The position numbers and the translations under genes are program-made. This document shows positions 13,888 through 20,833 of a DNA stretch of 55,715 nt, piece after piece (position 1 is the stretch's first letter; every line of letters begins with the position of its first letter). This DNA is from a virus. The stretch spans positions 1 through 55,715 of IMG/VR virus record IMGVR_UViG_3300032288_002071, one strand, 5' to 3'. Below the pieces are notes generated by a model. The model was not told the DNA's origin. It searched no databases and was given only the letters and a program-made list of their open reading frames with translations.

Positions 13888-13916
13888 TTGACAAATGGCT
13901 CAATTTTTGATATACT
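13888..13916 (+). promoter_or_regulatory. Sigma70-type promoter, TTGACA-17-TATACT
   Basis: -35 at 13888-13893 and -10 at 13911-13916, ten bases before the ATG at 13926. Same architecture as the promoters at 13489 and 14331. Confidence 0.8.
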
Positions 13917-13925
13917 GTTTATATT

Positions 13926-14318
13926 ATGATGATTCGTATCTATTCCAAATCAAAAAAGCAGAAGTTGACAAAAAAACAATTGCAAGAACAGCAAGATTTT
14001 ATTTTGTCAATTAATAAAATACCACTGCCGTCTGGTGGTCGTTTTCCTGCTGCTGCGCCCAAAAAAGTAAAAGCAAAGCCTGTGTTCACGTATAATGAAC
14101 CTCGTGACATTAAGCGTGCACCATCTTTACCTGATACACATAAAGGCGCATTGACTAAAACTGGTATCATGAAAGACTATCACAAACTCTCACCCGCCGA
14201 CCGTGAGATTGTGGCAGATGTAGCATCTTGCACAGCACCAATGCACAAGGGTAATTATGTATATGTTACTCCTGGCATCAATCCTGCTGGGCTAGGTCGG
14301 AAAAACGAAGTATTATGA
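13926..14318 (+). CDS. Basic conserved phage protein of unknown function
   Basis: A 130-residue basic protein (a second in-frame ATG at 13929 is equally good). It has a Lys/Gln-rich N-terminus, a Pro-rich linker and a conserved C-terminal part with the pattern S-L-P, a Lys-Thr-Gly-x-M segment, Y-H-K-L-S-P-A-D-R-E-I-V-A-D, and a final GLGRKNEVL. Short proteins with this C-terminal signature occur in many phages as hypothetical proteins. It has its own strong promoter, so early expression is likely. Function unknown. Confidence 0.65.
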   Translation: MMIRIYSKSKKQKLTKKQLQEQQDFILSINKIPLPSGGRFPAAAPKKVKAKPVFTYNEPRDIKRAPSLPDTHKGALTKTGIMKDYHKLSPADREIVADVASCTAPMHKGNYVYVTPGINPAGLGRKNEVL

Positions 14319-14330
14319 TTCTGATAACAT

Positions 14331-14359
14331 TTGACAAAGTGTTAGGATCATGCTATACT
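14331..14359 (+). promoter_or_regulatory. Sigma70-type promoter, TTGACA-17-TATACT
   Basis: -35 at 14331-14336 and -10 at 14354-14359. A 28-base leader to the ATG at 14394 contains GGAGG at 14381-14385. Confidence 0.85.
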
Positions 14360-14393
14360 ATTATTTCTAATGTTGATAATGGAGGTTATCAAA

Positions 14394-14846
14394 ATGGCAC
14401 GTACCAAATCAAATGAACTACAACCGCACGTTAAACTTCTTGTATTCATGCAAGATGGTAATTTCGTTGCAAAAGATGATATCATAAGTAAACTGAGCAC
14501 TGACATTCACACCTATCGACTGTCAACTTACATTTATGACATCAAGAAATACACACCAGGCGTTGTGAAGGTGACTAAAAACGGCAAGTCTGTTCTCGGC
14601 TACCAAATCACAAATCCTGATGAAGTAAAAAAATTCCTTTCTACACAGAACGGTCTTGCGAACTATGTGCCTGGTACAGGCAATCTCAAGCCGTCTACCA
14701 GCAAGTTCGCAAACAAGCCTGTGAAGTCTCTTGCTTCACTGAACGCTAAACCTGCTAAGGCAGCAAAAGCAGCAAAACCAGCAAAGACTAAAGTTGCTGC
14801 TCCTGTTGTAGCAGATGAACTTGAGGTGACTGAAATCACCGATTAA
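14394..14846 (+). CDS. Winged-helix-like protein with Ala/Lys-rich tail
   Basis: A 150-residue protein. I start it at 14394 because GGAGG precedes it at the right distance; the frame opens 24 bases upstream. Residues 8-80 (LQPHVKLLVFMQDGNFVAKDDIISKLSTDIHTYRLSTYIYDIKK, then VVKVTKNGKSVLGYQI) have the helix-helix-strand pattern of a winged helix-turn-helix. The C-terminal third is Ala/Lys/Pro-rich (AKAAKAAKPAKTK), like a histone-type tail, with an acidic end. It may be a DNA-binding regulator expressed early; the fold is a prediction by eye. Confidence 0.65.
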   Translation: MARTKSNELQPHVKLLVFMQDGNFVAKDDIISKLSTDIHTYRLSTYIYDIKKYTPGVVKVTKNGKSVLGYQITNPDEVKKFLSTQNGLANYVPGTGNLKPSTSKFANKPVKSLASLNAKPAKAAKAAKPAKTKVAAPVVADELEVTEITD

Positions 14847-14855
14847 ACAAGTTTC

Positions 14856-14899
14856 GGGTGGCGGACTGTCGGGAGACTAGGCTGCTGCCCACTTTTTTT
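14856..14899 (+). terminator. Rho-independent terminator
   Basis: gggtggcgg (14856-14864) pairs over nine positions with ctgctgccc (14882-14890), with G-U pairs. The 17-base loop contains a gtc/gac mini-stem. Seven T follow (14893-14899). It closes the run of three small genes. Confidence 0.75.
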
Positions 14900-14911
14900 A
14901 TAAGGTGAATT

Positions 14912-15148
14912 ATGTCTAAACTTAAAGAATGGTTTGCGACCAAGTATCTACAAATTGAATCACAAACAATCAAAGCTATTGATACAGCAAATTTCTATGG
15001 TGACCTGTTTACAGAACGTCAGAAGTTTTATATGTTAGCTACATTCATGGCATTGCTTGCTATGACTGGAGCTTATGGTGCTGTTCAATTTATTGGTTTG
15101 ATTTATATTATGTCTAAATTGACTCCTGAGGATAAAGATGAAAGCTAA
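14912..15148 (+). CDS. Small membrane protein, holin-like candidate
   Basis: A 78-residue protein with a hydrophobic region at about 38-68 (FYMLATFMALLAMTGAYGAVQFIGLIYIM), long enough for one helix or two short ones, and a charged C-terminus (KLTPEDKDES). AAGGTG precedes the ATG. The next gene, a lipoprotein, starts inside its end. Small membrane protein plus small lipoprotein is a usual lysis arrangement (holin or inner spanin with outer spanin). The endolysin lies 4.3 kb away, so the assignment as a holin remains a hypothesis. Confidence 0.6.
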   Translation: MSKLKEWFATKYLQIESQTIKAIDTANFYGDLFTERQKFYMLATFMALLAMTGAYGAVQFIGLIYIMSKLTPEDKDES

Positions 15149-15413
15149 ATTTATTTTGCTTGTGCCTTTGCTTGCTTTAGCTGCTTGTGTAACACCACAA
15201 ACAGCACATAAAGATCCTGTTAATAATCCGCAAGGATTGAATCAAGATGATCTGATCAAAGCACAAATCGCACGTATTGAAAAACTTGAACGTGAAATGG
15301 AACGGCGTGAAAACGATCTAAAATTTCAGCACATGAAAGAAATGCATCAGGTTCAAATACAAAGCAAATCACCACATACCGTAAACACAAACTGTAAATT
15401 CTTTTGCTTCTGA
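15138..15413 (+). CDS. Small lipoprotein, possible outer spanin
   Basis: A 91-residue protein with a type II signal peptide: Lys-containing N-terminus, hydrophobic core and lipobox LAAC with Cys17. The mature part is a charged coiled coil (KAQIARIEKLEREMERRENDL) with a short tail ending NCKFFCF. Size and layout fit an outer-membrane-anchored spanin, which would work with an inner-membrane partner, perhaps the overlapping 14912 gene. It could equally be a virion or envelope lipoprotein with another task. The stop overlaps the next ATG (TGATG at 15411-15415). Confidence 0.65.
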   Translation: MKAKFILLVPLLALAACVTPQTAHKDPVNNPQGLNQDDLIKAQIARIEKLEREMERRENDLKFQHMKEMHQVQIQSKSPHTVNTNCKFFCF

Positions 15414-15952
15414 TGAATATTTTTTACTTAGACCATGATGTTACAAAATGTGCAGAAATGCACAACGATAAACACGTGGTCAAAATGATCCTTGAGTATG
15501 CTCAACTTTTGTCTACTGCTCACCGTATTTTGGATGGTGTACCTACTCCTAGTCACACCCCATCTGGGCGTAAAAAGACTTCATATGTGCTTGATGATTC
15601 ACGTGACGGGATTTTGTATTCTGCTACTCATATATCTCATCCTTCTGCTGTTTGGGTGAGACAGTCAGACAAAAACTATGATTGGTTGTTCAGTCTCTTT
15701 CAAGCATGTATGGACGAGTATACATATCGTTATGATAAAGTTCATGCTTGTACTAAACTGGAAGTTGCTTTGAGTAATCTACCCAAGAATATTCCACAAG
15801 CACCATTTACTGAACCAACACCAGCAATGCCAGATGATGTAAAAATACCTGATGATTCAGTTGCGTCTTATCGTAACTACTATATCAAGAACAAAACACA
15901 TTTGGCAAACTGGAAAAAACGACCTGTACCAAATTGGTATGTGACTATATAA
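15413..15952 (+). CDS. Conserved T4-superfamily protein, function uncertain
   Basis: A 179-residue protein starting at the ATG that overlaps the upstream stop. The N-terminus MNIFYLDHDVTKCAEMHNDKHVVKMILEYAQLLSTAHR is strongly conserved in many marine T4-type phages. His/Asp/Lys motifs (HNDKHVVKM) and a later ISHPSAVWVRQSDKNYDWLF complete the pattern. I associate this family with annotations such as pyrimidine-dimer glycosylase-like, but it does not resemble T4 DenV, and I do not rely on that. The conserved His and Cys suggest an enzyme. It probably acts in the cytosol, with no signal peptide. Confidence 0.7.
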   Translation: MNIFYLDHDVTKCAEMHNDKHVVKMILEYAQLLSTAHRILDGVPTPSHTPSGRKKTSYVLDDSRDGILYSATHISHPSAVWVRQSDKNYDWLFSLFQACMDEYTYRYDKVHACTKLEVALSNLPKNIPQAPFTEPTPAMPDDVKIPDDSVASYRNYYIKNKTHLANWKKRPVPNWYVTI

Positions 15953-15957
15953 TATTG

Positions 15958-16263
15958 ATGCCTACATACGATTTTTTAAATACTGAAACTGGTGAAACAT
16001 TTGAGAAACTCATGAGTCTTTCAGCACGTGAGGAATATCTCAAAGAGAATCCACACATCCAACAAGTTCATCTTGGCGCCATGTCTATAGTCAGTGGCGT
16101 ATCAATTACTGGTAAAATACCAGACGGCTTTAAAGAAGTTCTAGCAAAAGTTTCCGAGAATCACAAACAATCTTCTGTGGCAAATAAGCATGGTAAAAAG
16201 TCCATCAAAGAAGCACAGACACAGAGGATCGTCGATAAGCATTTAGGTAAATTTGGGCAGTAA
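15958..16263 (+). CDS. FmdB-like zinc-ribbon-derived phage protein without Cys
   Basis: A 101-residue protein. The start at 15958 gives MPTYDFLNTETGETFEKLMSLSAREEYLKENP, the pattern of FmdB-type regulatory zinc ribbons (P-x-Y-x-F, strand, then helix). The CxxC pairs of true zinc ribbons are absent, as in many phage relatives. The C-terminal half (IPDGFKEVLAKVSENHKQS, then a Lys-rich tail) is conserved in T4-type phages. Its role is unknown. It ends just before the next small gene, with no terminator between. Confidence 0.65.
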   Translation: MPTYDFLNTETGETFEKLMSLSAREEYLKENPHIQQVHLGAMSIVSGVSITGKIPDGFKEVLAKVSENHKQSSVANKHGKKSIKEAQTQRIVDKHLGKFGQ

Positions 16264-16297
16264 TTTTGTTATGCTAACTTGTCTTAAAGGAGCAGGT

Positions 16298-16480
16298 ATG
16301 GCAAAACGTTCGTTGCAGAAAAAAGTAGCACTGTTGAATGAATATCTTACACAAGAGCTTGAAAAAGAAATCAAAACTGAAATAACACAAATTGAAAAAG
16401 ATAATATCGCTGCAAAGAACGAAAAAAAGTTTATAAGACAAAATTACCCACACTATAGTCGAAATCATTACGTCACATGA
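16298..16480 (+). CDS. Small charged helical protein
   Basis: A 60-residue protein; the ATG at 16298 follows AAAGGAGC, which decides the start over an upstream in-frame alternative. It is one long charged helix (QKKVALLNEYLTQELEKEIK, then TQIEKDNIAAKNEKKF), probably a coiled coil, with a basic aromatic tail. The stop overlaps the start of the nuclease gene at 16477. Function unknown. Confidence 0.6.
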   Translation: MAKRSLQKKVALLNEYLTQELEKEIKTEITQIEKDNIAAKNEKKFIRQNYPHYSRNHYVT

Positions 16481-17142
16481 AAATATTTGAACATGTAAAA
16501 CTCCCACAACTACAATTTGATCTTGAAGCTGAGACTACCGATAGTGGTAGATTTTATACGACACCGGAAGGTAACAAGTATAAATCTATCACTACGGTTC
16601 TTTCACATTATGGCAAACAAGCAATTTATGAATGGCGACAAGCTGTTGGTGAAGAACGAGCTAATGAAATTTCACGTAAAGCATCAAATCGTGGAACAAA
16701 GGTACATAAGATATGTGAAGATTATCTGAACAATGAAATAAGTGAATTCAAGTTACAGACCATGATGCCTGACTTGAAGGAACTGTTCTTCAAAATCAAA
16801 CCTGACATTGATGAAAGCGTTGGTAAAGTCTACGCACAGGAACAAGCACTATACTCTGACAAGTACAGAATCGCTGGTAGGGTTGACTTGATTGCTGAGT
16901 GGAATGGCAAACTATCTGTTATCGACTTCAAAACTTCCACAAAACAAAAAGACGAAGAATATATTCAGAACTACTTTATGCAGTGTACAGCATATGCTCT
17001 GATGTTTCATGAGCGTACTGGAATATGGATTGATGATATTGTGGTGCTGATAGCTACTGAAGAAGGACCTGCTCAGGTATTTGAGAAACAGATACATGAC
17101 TATCGGCAACCCCTAGTTGAGTATATTGATAAATATGCTTGA
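16477..17142 (+). CDS. PD-(D/E)XK family nuclease (Cas4/RecB/MGME1-like)
   Basis: A 221-residue nuclease. The motif GRVDLIAEWNGKLSVIDFKTS (about residues 134-154) holds the catalytic Asp of GxxD and the D-x-K core. An upstream helix with GTKVHKICEDYL provides the RecB-type His, and QNYFMQCTAYALM is the usual following Q-x3-Y helix. This matches exonucleases of the RecB/Cas4/MGME1 type found in T4-superfamily phages, which act on single-stranded or free DNA ends. It may serve recombination or host DNA breakdown. A late promoter element sits in its 3' end for the next gene. Confidence 0.85.
   Translation: MKIFEHVKLPQLQFDLEAETTDSGRFYTTPEGNKYKSITTVLSHYGKQAIYEWRQAVGEERANEISRKASNRGTKVHKICEDYLNNEISEFKLQTMMPDLKELFFKIKPDIDESVGKVYAQEQALYSDKYRIAGRVDLIAEWNGKLSVIDFKTSTKQKDEEYIQNYFMQCTAYALMFHERTGIWIDDIVVLIATEEGPAQVFEKQIHDYRQPLVEYIDKYA
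17128..17135 (+). promoter_or_regulatory. Putative T4-type late promoter GATAAATA
   Basis: One mismatch from TATAAATA, inside the 3' end of the nuclease gene and 23 bases before the ATG at 17158. Confidence 0.5.
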
Positions 17143-17157
17143 CATTTTGGAGGCATC

Positions 17158-17688
17158 ATGCTATCATTCAAACAACACCAACAATTAGATGAAGGTAATC
17201 CACTGGCAAGACTTCATAAACATGCTCAAGAGGGTAGGCATTATGCTGTTATTTCCTCACAGCGTCCGCATGATGAAGTATCGCCGGAAGAGAATAAAAA
17301 GCGTCATGAGGAACTTAAAAAGAAACTGACTGCTCAAGGCTATTCCCACAAAGAAGTTGAAGGACATTGGGAGGGTGGCAAAGAGAAGTCTATTATGGTA
17401 CATGCAAAAGGTAAAGGTGATGAACACGGCAAACAGTTGCTCCATGATATCAAGAAACATGGAGAACATTATAATCAAGACTCAATCTTACATCATGATG
17501 GAAAAACTGCAACCCTACATGGGACAAACAAAACAGGATTTCCAGGACACGGTAAGACAGAACCAGTAGGTAAGATGGCTTATAACAAAGCACATTCGCC
17601 GTTTCAAACAGAAACAAAACCTAAATCTGACAAACCGTTGAAGCCTGGAAGAACAAGTAAAGGTTCGGCTAGATTTACAACGGAGTAA
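17158..17688 (+). CDS. DUF3293-like phage protein
   Basis: A 176-residue His/Lys-rich protein preceded by TTGGAGG. The region HYAVISSQRPHDEVSPEENKKRHEELKKKLTAQGYSHKEVEGHW, followed by NQDSILHHDG and TLHGTN, matches the DUF3293 pattern: a strand, an N-x-x-R-H-x-x-L helix, an x-G-x-W turn and a Q-D-S-x-x strand. The N-terminus MLSFKQHQQLDEGN is like those of several T4-type late proteins. The C-terminus is a basic disordered tail. The family has no established function. A late promoter element 23 bases upstream suggests late expression. Confidence 0.7.
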   Translation: MLSFKQHQQLDEGNPLARLHKHAQEGRHYAVISSQRPHDEVSPEENKKRHEELKKKLTAQGYSHKEVEGHWEGGKEKSIMVHAKGKGDEHGKQLLHDIKKHGEHYNQDSILHHDGKTATLHGTNKTGFPGHGKTEPVGKMAYNKAHSPFQTETKPKSDKPLKPGRTSKGSARFTTE

Positions 17689-17690
17689 TT

Positions 17691-17867
17691 ATGGTAATTA
17701 GTGAAAAAGAATACTACGAAAGACTTGAAAATTATTTGAAAGAATGTGGATCAAATCCAGGAACTACATTCTTCGGTGCGTGGGGTTGGTATGCGTCCCG
17801 TCGTAATGAATTTAACGCAATGCTTAGAGATGATGGGATATCGGTGAAATATGACGGAAACGCATAA
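17691..17867 (+). CDS. Hypothetical small protein
   Basis: A 58-residue protein (MVISEKEYYERLENYLKECG, then TTFFGAWGWYASRRNEFNAML). The ATG follows the preceding stop by two bases with GGAG in the right place. It overlaps the DUF2061 gene by 17 bases. The conserved-looking FFGAWGWYASRRNEF segment is not one I can assign. Confidence 0.6.
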   Translation: MVISEKEYYERLENYLKECGSNPGTTFFGAWGWYASRRNEFNAMLRDDGISVKYDGNA

Positions 17868-18027
17868 ACGAACAATAGTCAGAGCAATTAGTTGGCGTAT
17901 AGTAGCAACATTAGTAACAGCAGCATTTACTGGTTTGTCTGGTGCTATTGTCATTAATATTTTTATGACTATTGCCCACTACATTCATGAACGAGTATGG
18001 CTTAAAGTGAATTGGGGTAAAGAGTGA
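17851..18027 (+). CDS. DUF2061 small membrane protein
   Basis: A 58-residue protein whose N-terminus KRTIVRAISWRIVATLVTA is the signature of DUF2061, a family of small membrane proteins found in bacteria and marine phages. The hydrophobic stretch spans about residues 14-45 (IVATLVTAAFTGLSGAIVINIFMTI), followed by the typical HYIHERVW. The function is unknown; the position near an envelope gene set is only suggestive. It overlaps the next gene by four bases (GTGA). Confidence 0.8.
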   Translation: MTETHKRTIVRAISWRIVATLVTAAFTGLSGAIVINIFMTIAHYIHERVWLKVNWGKE

Positions 18028-18176
18028 TTGTTTGTGTTTGTAGAAACATTAAAGAATCAGATTTTGAAACACAAGAAGAACTGGTCGAACGCATAATGCA
18101 ATGCGATCATAATTGTGGACAGTGCCAAGAGTATTGTACACAGTTGAAAGAATTGTTGTATATCCCTTCAAAGTGA
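18024..18176 (+). CDS. BFD-like [2Fe-2S] ferredoxin
   Basis: A 50-residue protein starting at a GTG that overlaps the upstream stop (GTGA). The Cys pattern C4-x-C6 and C31-x-x-C34 (VCVCRNIKESDF and CGQC) matches the bacterioferritin-associated ferredoxin domain, with a shorter gap between the Cys pairs than in E. coli Bfd. Bfd-type domains carry a [2Fe-2S] cluster and help release iron from bacterioferritin; the same domain occurs in redox enzymes. A fourth downstream Cys (C38) is extra. The 3' end runs into the region that should form the acceptor half of the tmRNA, so the two genes probably overlap. Confidence 0.8.
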   Translation: MIVCVCRNIKESDFETQEELVERIMQCDHNCGQCQEYCTQLKELLYIPSK

Positions 18177-18480
18177 AGGCATTCTGGACGTGGGTTCGAC
18201 TCCCACCATCTCCACCAAAAGCATATTGTAGAAACACATGAGCAGGTTTCTCACTACCGCTGGTTACGTATAGAATCGTAAGTGAGTGTAGGCAGTATGC
18301 TTCTGATGGGGATGACAAGGTTTCGACAGGGTGAGATAGTGGAGAAGGCAACACGAAAGGCGACGGACGTAATCCGAGCAAATTAGTAAATGCAAATGAT
18401 GCATTTTATGGAGAAGAACGCCTAGCAGCGTAATCTCTTGGGGTTTACGAGAGTGTACCTTATTACCCAAACACTCTCAC
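18158..18480 (+). ncRNA. ssrA: Circularly permuted (two-piece type) tmRNA
   Basis: The acceptor half comes first: GGACGTGGGTTCGACTCCC (T-arm) and then catctcc-A-CCA ending at 18217. After a 90-base intervening segment the coding half starts at 18308 with ggggatg, which pairs over seven positions with catctcc, followed by the typical caaggtttcgacaggg. The tag frame starts at GCA 18392 and reads ANDAFYGEERLAA, stop TAA 18431-18433. It is followed by a pseudoknot-like hairpin (GAGAGTGT 18449-18456 with ACACTCTC 18471-18478; GGGT 18441-18444 can pair with ACCC 18465-18468). tmRNA rescues stalled ribosomes and tags the nascent protein for proteases such as ClpXP. This order is the permuted form that is cut into two RNAs. 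The 5' limit of the acceptor piece is not resolved and probably overlaps the ferredoxin gene. Confidence 0.9.
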
Positions 18481-18496
18481 CAATTTCTTTTATATT

Positions 18497-19099
18497 ATGC
18501 GTGTATACATCAGCAACTATCGGCATCACTGGATTTCTCCATACACAATGTTGGAGAAAATCTTCTTCTGGCGTGAGATTGATTATAATGAACCACTGAT
18601 TGAAAAATGGTCTGACCGTCTAGAGCCAATATCAAAAAGCATTCAATGGTTTCTTGACTTTGTTCGCCCACGTGTAGTTGATGTGAAGATTGATTATTGG
18701 GACACATGGAGCATGGACGCAACATTGACTCCTATTATTCTTCCAATGCTCAAACAACTCCGTGACACCAAACATGGATCGGGTTGGATTGATCCTAAAG
18801 ATGTTCCAGAATATATGAGAACGTCCGACAAGAATGATACTGATTATGGTCAACAAATGTTTGACTTTTATAATGAAGAAAGTATTCATGAATTAAAATA
18901 TGATATACATGATCGTTATGAATGGGCACTCAATGAAATGATTTTTGCGTTTGAATGTCTGTATGATGAAAACTGGGACGAACAATTTTGGGACAAAGAC
19001 AATAGAAAATGTGATTGGGATGCCCGCCAAAAGATACAAGACCGCATAGATAATGGGCTGCGCTTATTTGGTAAATACTACCAGACACTCTGGGATTAA
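18497..19099 (+). CDS. Conserved phage protein with IDYWDTWSMD motif, unknown function
   Basis: A 200-residue acidic, aromatic-rich protein. The conserved core (KIDYWDTWSMDATLTPIILPMLKQLRDTKHGSGWI) recurs in T4-type and other large phages as a hypothetical protein. The C-terminal half is helical (WALNEMIFAFECLYDE, then RKIQDRIDNGLRLFGKYYQ-like). No catalytic motif is known to me. It starts 19 bases after the tmRNA pseudoknot with no obvious ribosome site, so it may be read from the same transcript. Function unknown. Confidence 0.7.
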   Translation: MRVYISNYRHHWISPYTMLEKIFFWREIDYNEPLIEKWSDRLEPISKSIQWFLDFVRPRVVDVKIDYWDTWSMDATLTPIILPMLKQLRDTKHGSGWIDPKDVPEYMRTSDKNDTDYGQQMFDFYNEESIHELKYDIHDRYEWALNEMIFAFECLYDENWDEQFWDKDNRKCDWDARQKIQDRIDNGLRLFGKYYQTLWD

Positions 19100-19166
19100 A
19101 ATCTACTAAATAAAGATACTGGCACTACACACACAATCGCCAGTAAAACACACACAGGAGAAACAC

Positions 19167-19439
19167 ATGAGCAATCTGACACCGTTCGAGATTCGTCTTG
19201 AACTTCTAAAAATGGCGAAAGACCTTTTATTGGAAGATTATAATTCCAATAAAGAACGCCTAATCAATGAATGGCAAGTGAAGGTAGAGTCCGCTAAACT
19301 AAACGGACAAGCAATACCTGAACATCCAGCCTTTCCATCATATCCCACAGAAAACGAAATTATTGCCAAGGCACAGTCCTTGAACGGATTCGTATCTAAC
19401 ATTACAGCAGAAAAAACACAGAGCAAAAAGTCTGCCTGA
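19167..19439 (+). CDS. Small conserved phage protein of unknown function
   Basis: A 90-residue protein preceded by AGGAGA. The sequence is two helices (LTPFEIRLELLKMAKDLLLEDY, then ENEIIAKAQSLNGFVSN) with a Pro-rich turn and a basic tail (KTQSKKSA). This N-terminal pattern, F-E-I-R-L-E-L-L-K-M-A, is common among small T4-type marine phage proteins. No function known. A UUCG-capped hairpin follows its stop before the endolysin gene. Confidence 0.7.
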   Translation: MSNLTPFEIRLELLKMAKDLLLEDYNSNKERLINEWQVKVESAKLNGQAIPEHPAFPSYPTENEIIAKAQSLNGFVSNITAEKTQSKKSA

Positions 19440-19445
19440 TGGGAA

Positions 19446-19467
19446 CGAGTGTGCTTCGGCACACTCC
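19446..19467 (+). terminator. Intercistronic UUCG hairpin
   Basis: gagtgtgc/gcacactc with loop ttcg. No T tract follows, so it may act in RNA stability or partial termination rather than full termination. Confidence 0.5.
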
Positions 19468-19486
19468 TAACTTATAGGAGAAAGTA

Positions 19487-20041
19487 ATGCGTTACATCAC
19501 ACTTTTAGTTTGTAGTATCTTTGCAGCATTTGTATTATACGTAGGGCAAGCAGCAGCAAACATTCGTATACCTATTACACCGCACGTTCAACTAGAAGAT
19601 TTATCACCACATGCTCGGGCTGAAGTAGAGTGCCTAGCACAGAACATGTATTTCGAAGCAGGTCGTGAACCAAAACTTGGTCAGCTTGCTGTCGCATTTG
19701 TTACTCACAATCGAGTACAATCAGGATTATTTCCCGACACATATTGTGGTGTCGTGAAACAAAAAGAAGGTGGGGTCTGTCAGTTTTCTTGGTTCTGTGA
19801 CAAAAGAGCTAAGGCTATGATTGATCGTAATGTATTGACAATTGAAAGCAATTCAGTGTATAATGGTTTAACTGACCTAGCATTACAATTTTATCTTTAT
19901 ACCGAAACTTTTAAGGACCCAACAAAAGGCGCAATGTTTTTTCACGCTGATTATGTAAAGCCTATGTGGAGTAATATCAAACACACTGTGCAAATAGGCA
20001 GGCACATTTTTTATAACAAGGTAAGCAAGAAACAGGTATGA
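19487..20041 (+). CDS. SleB-type cell-wall hydrolase, probable endolysin
   Basis: A 184-residue protein. Residues 1-24 (ITLLVCSIFAAFVLYVGQAAA) form a signal peptide or signal anchor. The catalytic domain matches SleB/Hydrolase_2: MYFEAGREPKLGQLAVAFVTHNRV with catalytic Glu57, then FPDTYCGVVKQ and CQFSWFCD. SleB-type enzymes cleave the glycan of peptidoglycan. The N-terminal export signal suggests a signal-arrest or Sec-exported endolysin, which could act without a classical holin. TAGGAGAA precedes the ATG. The end overlaps a small membrane-protein frame, so the pair may form the lysis unit. It is distinct from the muralytic-looking domain in the tape-measure-like protein at 23674. Confidence 0.85.
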   Translation: MRYITLLVCSIFAAFVLYVGQAAANIRIPITPHVQLEDLSPHARAEVECLAQNMYFEAGREPKLGQLAVAFVTHNRVQSGLFPDTYCGVVKQKEGGVCQFSWFCDKRAKAMIDRNVLTIESNSVYNGLTDLALQFYLYTETFKDPTKGAMFFHADYVKPMWSNIKHTVQIGRHIFYNKVSKKQV

Positions 20042-20070
20042 GTATTTTAAATAAAAAGGAGAAGGTGATT

Positions 20071-20289
20071 ATGGAAAAAGGATTGAGTAGTGTAACTGCT
20101 ATTTCAATCACTGTGGTTCTACTTTCAATCGTTACTTCCATTTGTTGGTATGGTCTTAATGACCGAAAACTTATGGCAGCAAACATTGAAACGGCAATTA
20201 CAAAAGGCATTGATCCACTTACAGTTAGGTGTTCATATGCCAAAAGTGATGACATAGTTTGTATCGCCCACGCATCAAATCGTAAATAA
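20071..20289 (+). CDS. Small single-pass membrane protein next to the endolysin
   Basis: A 72-residue protein. I start it at 20071, where AAGGAGAAGG is well placed; a start at 20038 overlapping the endolysin stop would add 11 residues. One membrane helix at about residues 5-27 (SVTAISITVVLLSIVTSICWYGL), then a soluble part with two Cys (VRCSYAKSDDIVCIAHA). Position directly after the endolysin makes a lysis role possible (holin, antiholin or spanin-like). Proteins with the ITKGIDPLxVRCxxA pattern are common in T4-type marine phages without known function. Confidence 0.65.
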   Translation: MEKGLSSVTAISITVVLLSIVTSICWYGLNDRKLMAANIETAITKGIDPLTVRCSYAKSDDIVCIAHASNRK

Positions 20290-20304
20290 ACAGGAGACTA
20301 TATT

Positions 20305-20832
20305 ATGAGAGAACGTTACGGAGAAGCAGAAGATAAACGTCATTTTAGGTTTTACTATGATGACAATCAAGGTAAAAGTATAACTATGAATGTATCAACA
20401 TCTGATGGTGCTTTTGGTATTGTGAAAGAGTTTGAAAAGTTTTTGAAGGCATGTGGTTATATTCATGACGGGCAGCTTACTATTCAGCGACAAAATCTTG
20501 CACCAAGAGAAGGCGTTATAGCACAAGCAGCAAAAGAAGAACGTGTTGCTAAATCAAATTTTGACTTCAGCAATATTCCCAATAACAACTGGCTCTTCGG
20601 CAGTCAACCAATTCCTGCTATCACTACAGCAGATTTGGCTACAATCAAACCTATTGATTTGTCTGGTATTACTGTAACAGATTTGACTACAGGTGAAACT
20701 AGACCTTTGATGGATGCATATAAAGTAAATGTAAATGAGTATCCAACTATGGCACCTTTGACTACTGAACAACTTCAGTCATGGACAACTGAAATGCCTG
20801 GCACACTTGGTTCTGCAAAGATAAAGTTCTAA
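20305..20832 (+). CDS. Hypothetical protein, possibly virion-related
   Basis: A 175-residue protein. The N-terminal 60 residues (HFRFYYDDNQGKSITMNVSTSDGAFGIVKEFEKFLKACGY) form a strand-strand-helix unit. The remainder is Thr/Pro-rich and low in charge (AITTADLATIKPIDLSG, then DLTTGETRP), like linker regions of structural proteins. CAGGAGAC precedes the ATG. It lies one base before the gp33-like gene. No function recognised. Confidence 0.6.
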   Translation: MRERYGEAEDKRHFRFYYDDNQGKSITMNVSTSDGAFGIVKEFEKFLKACGYIHDGQLTIQRQNLAPREGVIAQAAKEERVAKSNFDFSNIPNNNWLFGSQPIPAITTADLATIKPIDLSGITVTDLTTGETRPLMDAYKVNVNEYPTMAPLTTEQLQSWTTEMPGTLGSAKIKF

Positions 20833-20833
20833 G

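Noticed and set aside
17139-17144. TTGACA as a promoter for the gene at 17158
   Set aside because: No -10 element at a suitable distance; the late-type GATAAATA just upstream is a better candidate.
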